From contig CM041295.1 in assembly GCA_023052935.1 (NCBI GenBank), positions 167,082,366 through 167,146,365 on the forward strand: 64,000 nucleotides of DNA, read 5' to 3'. The notes under the pieces were generated by a model. It was not told the origin of the DNA. It made no database searches and saw only the letters and a program-made list of their open reading frames with translations. A program made the position numbers and the translations under genes. The DNA is from Piezodorus guildinii. Lineage: Eukaryota > Arthropoda > Insecta > Hemiptera > Pentatomidae. Of this stretch, positions 60,569 through 64,000 are shown piece after piece. The first letter of the stretch is position 1. Each line of letters starts with the position of its first letter.

Positions 60569-61140
60569 AGATAGGGTCAGTACATATACAATCATACCTA
60601 AAAATTAAAATTGACCCCTCCCCTTCTTTTTCAAGCCAAAATGCTATCTCTACTAGGCTAATAGATGTGGGAATTGTGTATGGTAAGTGAAGTGTAGTCC
60701 ACAGGATTTTCCCGGTATTTTTTTGTTTTGTTAACGGTTATAAGTCTTAGACCTATTTAAACCATTCTTTTTTTCTAATCATTTTTCGATTCGAATAACA
60801 ATGGGCTAGAGGTATTACATTTACATTGTAGCTTTTGGTTAGATTATGTGTAGACAAATATCTTAGTAAAAATGTTTTGTTTTTAAACATTTCAACTCAT
60901 GCACGATCGGAAGATATGAATTGACTTTATTTATGTTTTCGCCTCTTCTTTGTCTTCCTTATTTGAAACTTTTCCACAGTATTACAATCTGTAAAAAAAA
61001 TTGTTATTTTTCAGACCTCCCTACTCTGCAACCCTTGTAGGACTTAGACCACCGAAATTCCCCTCGTATATCGCTCCTGTCTTCTACATGTTTTATCCAT
61101 CTCCTCAACAATTTTTATAATTATTCTTCAGTAGAAATCG
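60569..61140. other. No gene recognised
   Basis: AT-rich DNA without supported features. Confidence 0.4.
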
Positions 61141-61164
61141 CCTACAGAATTTTGAAAGAGCATA

Positions 61165-61335
61165 TATATGGGAAAAGAGGTGTTGGATGCCTTGAGCTTC
61201 GCTGGAAGAATGGAGTGGAAGCCGATGCAAGAACTCTACTTGGTCAAACAGATTGGAGGGCTGCAGAATGAAACAAAATAGGCTGGAGATCAATGCTGGG
61301 ATCAGAATTTGACTTAACACCTGTGTCATAACGAC
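61165..61335 (+). pseudogene. RTE 3' end fragment
   Basis: The plus strand reads RGVGCLELRWKNGVEADART and LLGQTDWRAAE, with the 'R-RW-D-V--D---L' and 'W---A-DR--W' pattern of RTE C-termini. A stop and a frame change follow, then an ACT-rich tail (actaatactactaat). Only about 60 codons remain. Confidence 0.65.
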
Positions 61336-61745
61336 GACTAATACTACTAATAATGCTTTAGTTATATATACTTATTAAAATAATTTTTGCTTTTTTTTTT
61401 TAAATTTATTTTTATTTTGTTTTATTTATTTACCCCGGCAATGCCTATTACAATATTTATAATACAGATAATTTGGACTAATTATAACCTTCAGAACGTT
61501 AAGAAAGCAATAACAATAATAAAGATATCAATTTTTTTATTTTTTATTTATTGAGAATTATTACAATCTGTTTCAGAATGAACAATAGTAATACTAATAT
61601 GAGGCCACATTCATACAATATATATAGAAAATAATAATAATAGTCAAATTACACAAAATAGAAAATAAATAAATTCATATATATACAATAAAATAATAAT
61701 AAATAAAAAAACAAAACAAATTAAAACAACCTATAATTGAGATAT

Positions 61746-61963
61746 AGCATTTCCAAGTCAATTGTAACCTTTTCCAAGTCAAATGTAACCTTTTCCAAGT
61801 CAAATGTAACCTTTTCCAAGTCAAATGTAACCCTTTCCATTTCAAATGTAACCCTTTCCATTTCAAATGTAACCCTTTCCAAAGCAAATGTAACCATTTC
61901 CATTTCAAATGTCACCTTTTCCATTTCAAATGTTACCTTTTCCAAAGCAATCGTCACCTTTTT
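61746..61963. repeat. 21-bp tandem array, left terminal repeat (10 units)
   Basis: The unit is cttttccaagtcaaatgtaac with variants at the 'aagtc' block (aagtc, atttc, aaagc). From outside to inside the order is A', A, A, A, B, B, C, B, B, C'. Confidence 0.9.
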
Positions 61964-62439
61964 CTTCACTTCTAGCCTTAAATATTCCGTTTTATTTATT
62001 TATTTATTGAAAAATAATTAGTTTAATTAAAATTATGACTTTTTTGATGATATATCGGGTGTTCTTATAACATTATTTGAACTTTATTTGTTATCGCTTT
62101 TACTCATTTATGTTACTGTTCCTATTTCATAAATATTTGATAGAGGGATCGTTTATAGTGTTTTTGGGAATACTAATAGAGTTTATGACATTTTTTTATA
62201 GCTGGTTCATTTTAACTTAAATGAAAAGTGATTTAGAAGAATGCGCAATCGCGATGTAACGTCCAGTTCAAAAACGTAATCAGAACCTGCAAAAACACCA
62301 TAAATAATTTTTACATCAAATTATAACATAATATCTACGGTATGTAGAAATTCCCAAGCGCATAAAAGAATAAAGCTCAAAACACGAAATCAGAATCCCA
62401 TAAAACAAAACAAAGAAAGACCACTCTATCAAAATATAA

Positions 62440-63440
62440 AATGATATTAGCACTAAGTTGAAACGCGCGCGCGCTATAGAATAATCAGTCCAAAAAAAGT
62501 TTTTCCATAACACCCCGAAAACACAAGTACAGATCCCTATAACAATAAAAAGATTAGAAGTAAATGCAAGTTGAAATGCGAACAAGCAACAATAAATACA
62601 GCTCAAAAAACGCAATCACAAGACCCGCAAAGACAATTAATAACCTCTATATCAATAAAAAACATTAAAAGTAAATGCGAATTGAAATACACATGAGCGA
62701 TAAAATATAAAGCTCGAAAAACGTAATCATAACCACCCGATAGCACATAAAGTAATCCCTATGTCAATGAAAAAGATTAAAAGTAAATGCGAGTTGAAAT
62801 ACGCATGAGCGATAAAAAATACAGCTCGAAAAACGTAATCATAACCACCCGATAGCACATAAAGTAATCCCTATGTCAATGAAAAAGATTAAAAGTAAAT
62901 GCGAGTTGAAATACGCATGAGCGATAAAAAATACAGCTCGAAAAACGTAATCATAACCACCCGAAAGCACAATAATTAATCCGTATATCAATAAAAAACA
63001 TTAAAAGTAAATTCGAGTTGAAATACGCATGAGCGATAAAAAATACAGCTCGAAAAACGTAATCATAACAACCCGAAAGCACAATAATTAATCCCTATAT
63101 CAATAAAAAACATTAAAAGTAAATGCGAGTTGAAATACGCATGAGCGATAAAAAATACAGCTCGAAAAAAGTATTCTTAACAACCCGAAAGCACATTAAT
63201 TAATCCCTATATCAATAAAAAACATTAAAAGTAAATTCGAGTTGAAATACGCATGAGCGATAAAAAATACAGCTCGTAAAAAGTAATCATAACAACCCGA
63301 AAGGACATTAATTAATCCCTATATCAATAAAAAACATTAAAAGTAAATGCGAGTTGAAATACGCATGAGCCATAAAAATACATCTCGAAAAATGTAATTA
63401 TAATACCCAAAAACACATTAATTATTCCCAAGAAGTATCC
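62440..63440. repeat. 112-bp tandem array (about nine units)
   Basis: The box attaaaagtaaatgcg recurs at 62665, 62776, 62888, 63000, 63112, 63224 and 63336, a spacing of 111-112 bp. Weaker units start near 62442 and 62553. The most regular units are in the centre and right. Confidence 0.9.
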
Positions 63441-63682
63441 CTCCCCTCTAAAAATTCAAAATCAAGAACTATCTTAAAACTAAATAGACAATAATTAATT
63501 TTTTTAAATATTAGTTCGTAAAAAACAGAACTTGATATCAAATATCTAAAAAAAAAAAAAAAAAAATAGCGATAGGATATGCCAAAATTATTAAAAAAGT
63601 CATAATTTTAATTAAACTAATTATTTTTCAATAAATAAATAAATAAAACGGAATATTTAAGGCTAGAGTGAAGAAAAAGGTG

Positions 63683-63899
63683 ACAGACAATTGCTTTGGA
63701 AAAGGTAACATTTGAAATGGAAAAGGTGACATTTGAAATGGAAATGGTTACATTTGCTTTGGAAAGGGTTACATTTGAAATGGAAAGGGTTACATTTGAC
63801 TTGGAAAAGGTTACATTTGACTTGGAAAAGGTTACATTTGACTTGGAAAAGGTTACAATTGACTTGGAAAAGGTTACAATTGACTTGGAAATGCTATAA
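63683..63899. repeat. 21-bp tandem array, right terminal repeat (10 units)
   Basis: Inverse of the left array. From outside to inside the order is A', A', A, A, A, B, C, B, B, C': the same series with one unit gained and one lost. Confidence 0.9.
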
Positions 63900-64000
63900 A
63901 TAAAAAGTTGGCAAATAAATAAACATTATACAAACAATGGTAACTATATACAATATATACAACTGCTAAGGGGACCCCAGATTGGGCTTTTCACTCCACT

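Larger units (their letters stand above)
61746..63899. mobile_element. 2.15-kb terminal-inverted-repeat element built from two tandem repeats, unclassified
   Basis: The ends are ATAGCATTTCC and its inverse. The terminal inverted repeats (about 61746-62060 and 63585-63899) each consist of ten 21-bp units plus about 100 bp of unique sequence. The interior is mostly a 112-bp tandem repeat. It codes for no transposase. It may be a non-autonomous DNA transposon; the family is unknown to me. Confidence 0.7.

Noticed and set aside
61675..62021. Overlapping ORFs on both strands with a 7-residue repeat (KVTFDLE type)
   Set aside because: A 21-bp repeat without stops is open in several frames at once. 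Frames on both strands are equally open and the array is part of a terminal repeat, so I treat it as non-coding.
62440..63440. Regular repeats that might suggest a CRISPR array
   Set aside because: Units are contiguous 112-bp tandem copies with no unique spacers, and the genome is eukaryotic.

Overview
This window is eukaryotic, almost certainly from an insect or other arthropod. The sequence is AT-rich and I could identify no host gene. It holds a copia element with a Drosophila-copia-type half-tRNA primer site, a CsRn1-like and two other Ty3/gypsy elements, Jockey, CR1-like and RTE-like non-LTR elements, a mariner fragment, a tRNA-derived SINE and at least four families of Penelope-like elements (PLEs). 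I cannot name the species. Nearly everything here is transposon inside transposon, and target-site duplications (TSDs) give the order of insertion.

Layout. 1-2.0 kb: 5' end of a gypsy element (minus strand, gag intact). 2.03-2.17 kb: 134-bp palindromic PLE fold-back. 2.3-5.6 kb: RTE scrap, SINE, decayed exo/endonuclease-like ORF, and a direct-plus-inverted repeat array. 5.58-15.0 kb: PLE family D split by a CsRn1-like gypsy element (5975-14645), which itself carries three Jockey insertions. 15.18-28.3 kb: PLE family C split by an RTE element (15541-27925), which is split in turn by a truncated non-LTR element (15560-17066) and by a 7.6-kb head-to-head PLE family A dimer (17549-25113) with one intact 972-codon ORF. 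28.5-29.4 kb: mariner/PLE palindrome. 29.8-45.2 kb: one Jockey element split by a CR1-like element (31615-36848) and a copia element (37394-42813), each of which carries a small PLE fold-back. 46.7-53.9 kb: duplicated CR1-like tail split by a PLE family B dimer (48286-53468). 53.9-56.4 kb: young non-autonomous LTR element with one orphan ORF. 56.5-58.0 kb: deleted gypsy element. 58-61 kb: non-coding, with degenerate 0.48-kb repeats. 61.7-63.9 kb: an unusual 2.15-kb element with terminal inverted repeats built from ten 21-bp units and an interior of about nine 112-bp units.

Most notable points. (1) Five PLE insertions of very different size (134 bp to 7.6 kb) share one plan: two inverted arms, a 33-34-nt extension at one end only, and 12-15-bp TSDs. 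In four of the five the arms carry hammerhead-ribozyme-like cores. (2) Both arms of the family B dimer share the same nonsense codon, so they were copied from one template. (3) The 21-bp/112-bp element at the right edge matches no family I can name. (4) The LTR element at 53.9 kb has matching 473-bp LTRs and an unrecognised ORF. No gene in the window can be tied to a cellular pathway; what there is codes for retrotransposon and transposon enzymes, mostly broken. The longest intact frames are the PLE-A polymerase/nuclease (18529-21447), its inverted partial twin (21822-24104) and the gypsy gag (24-1154).
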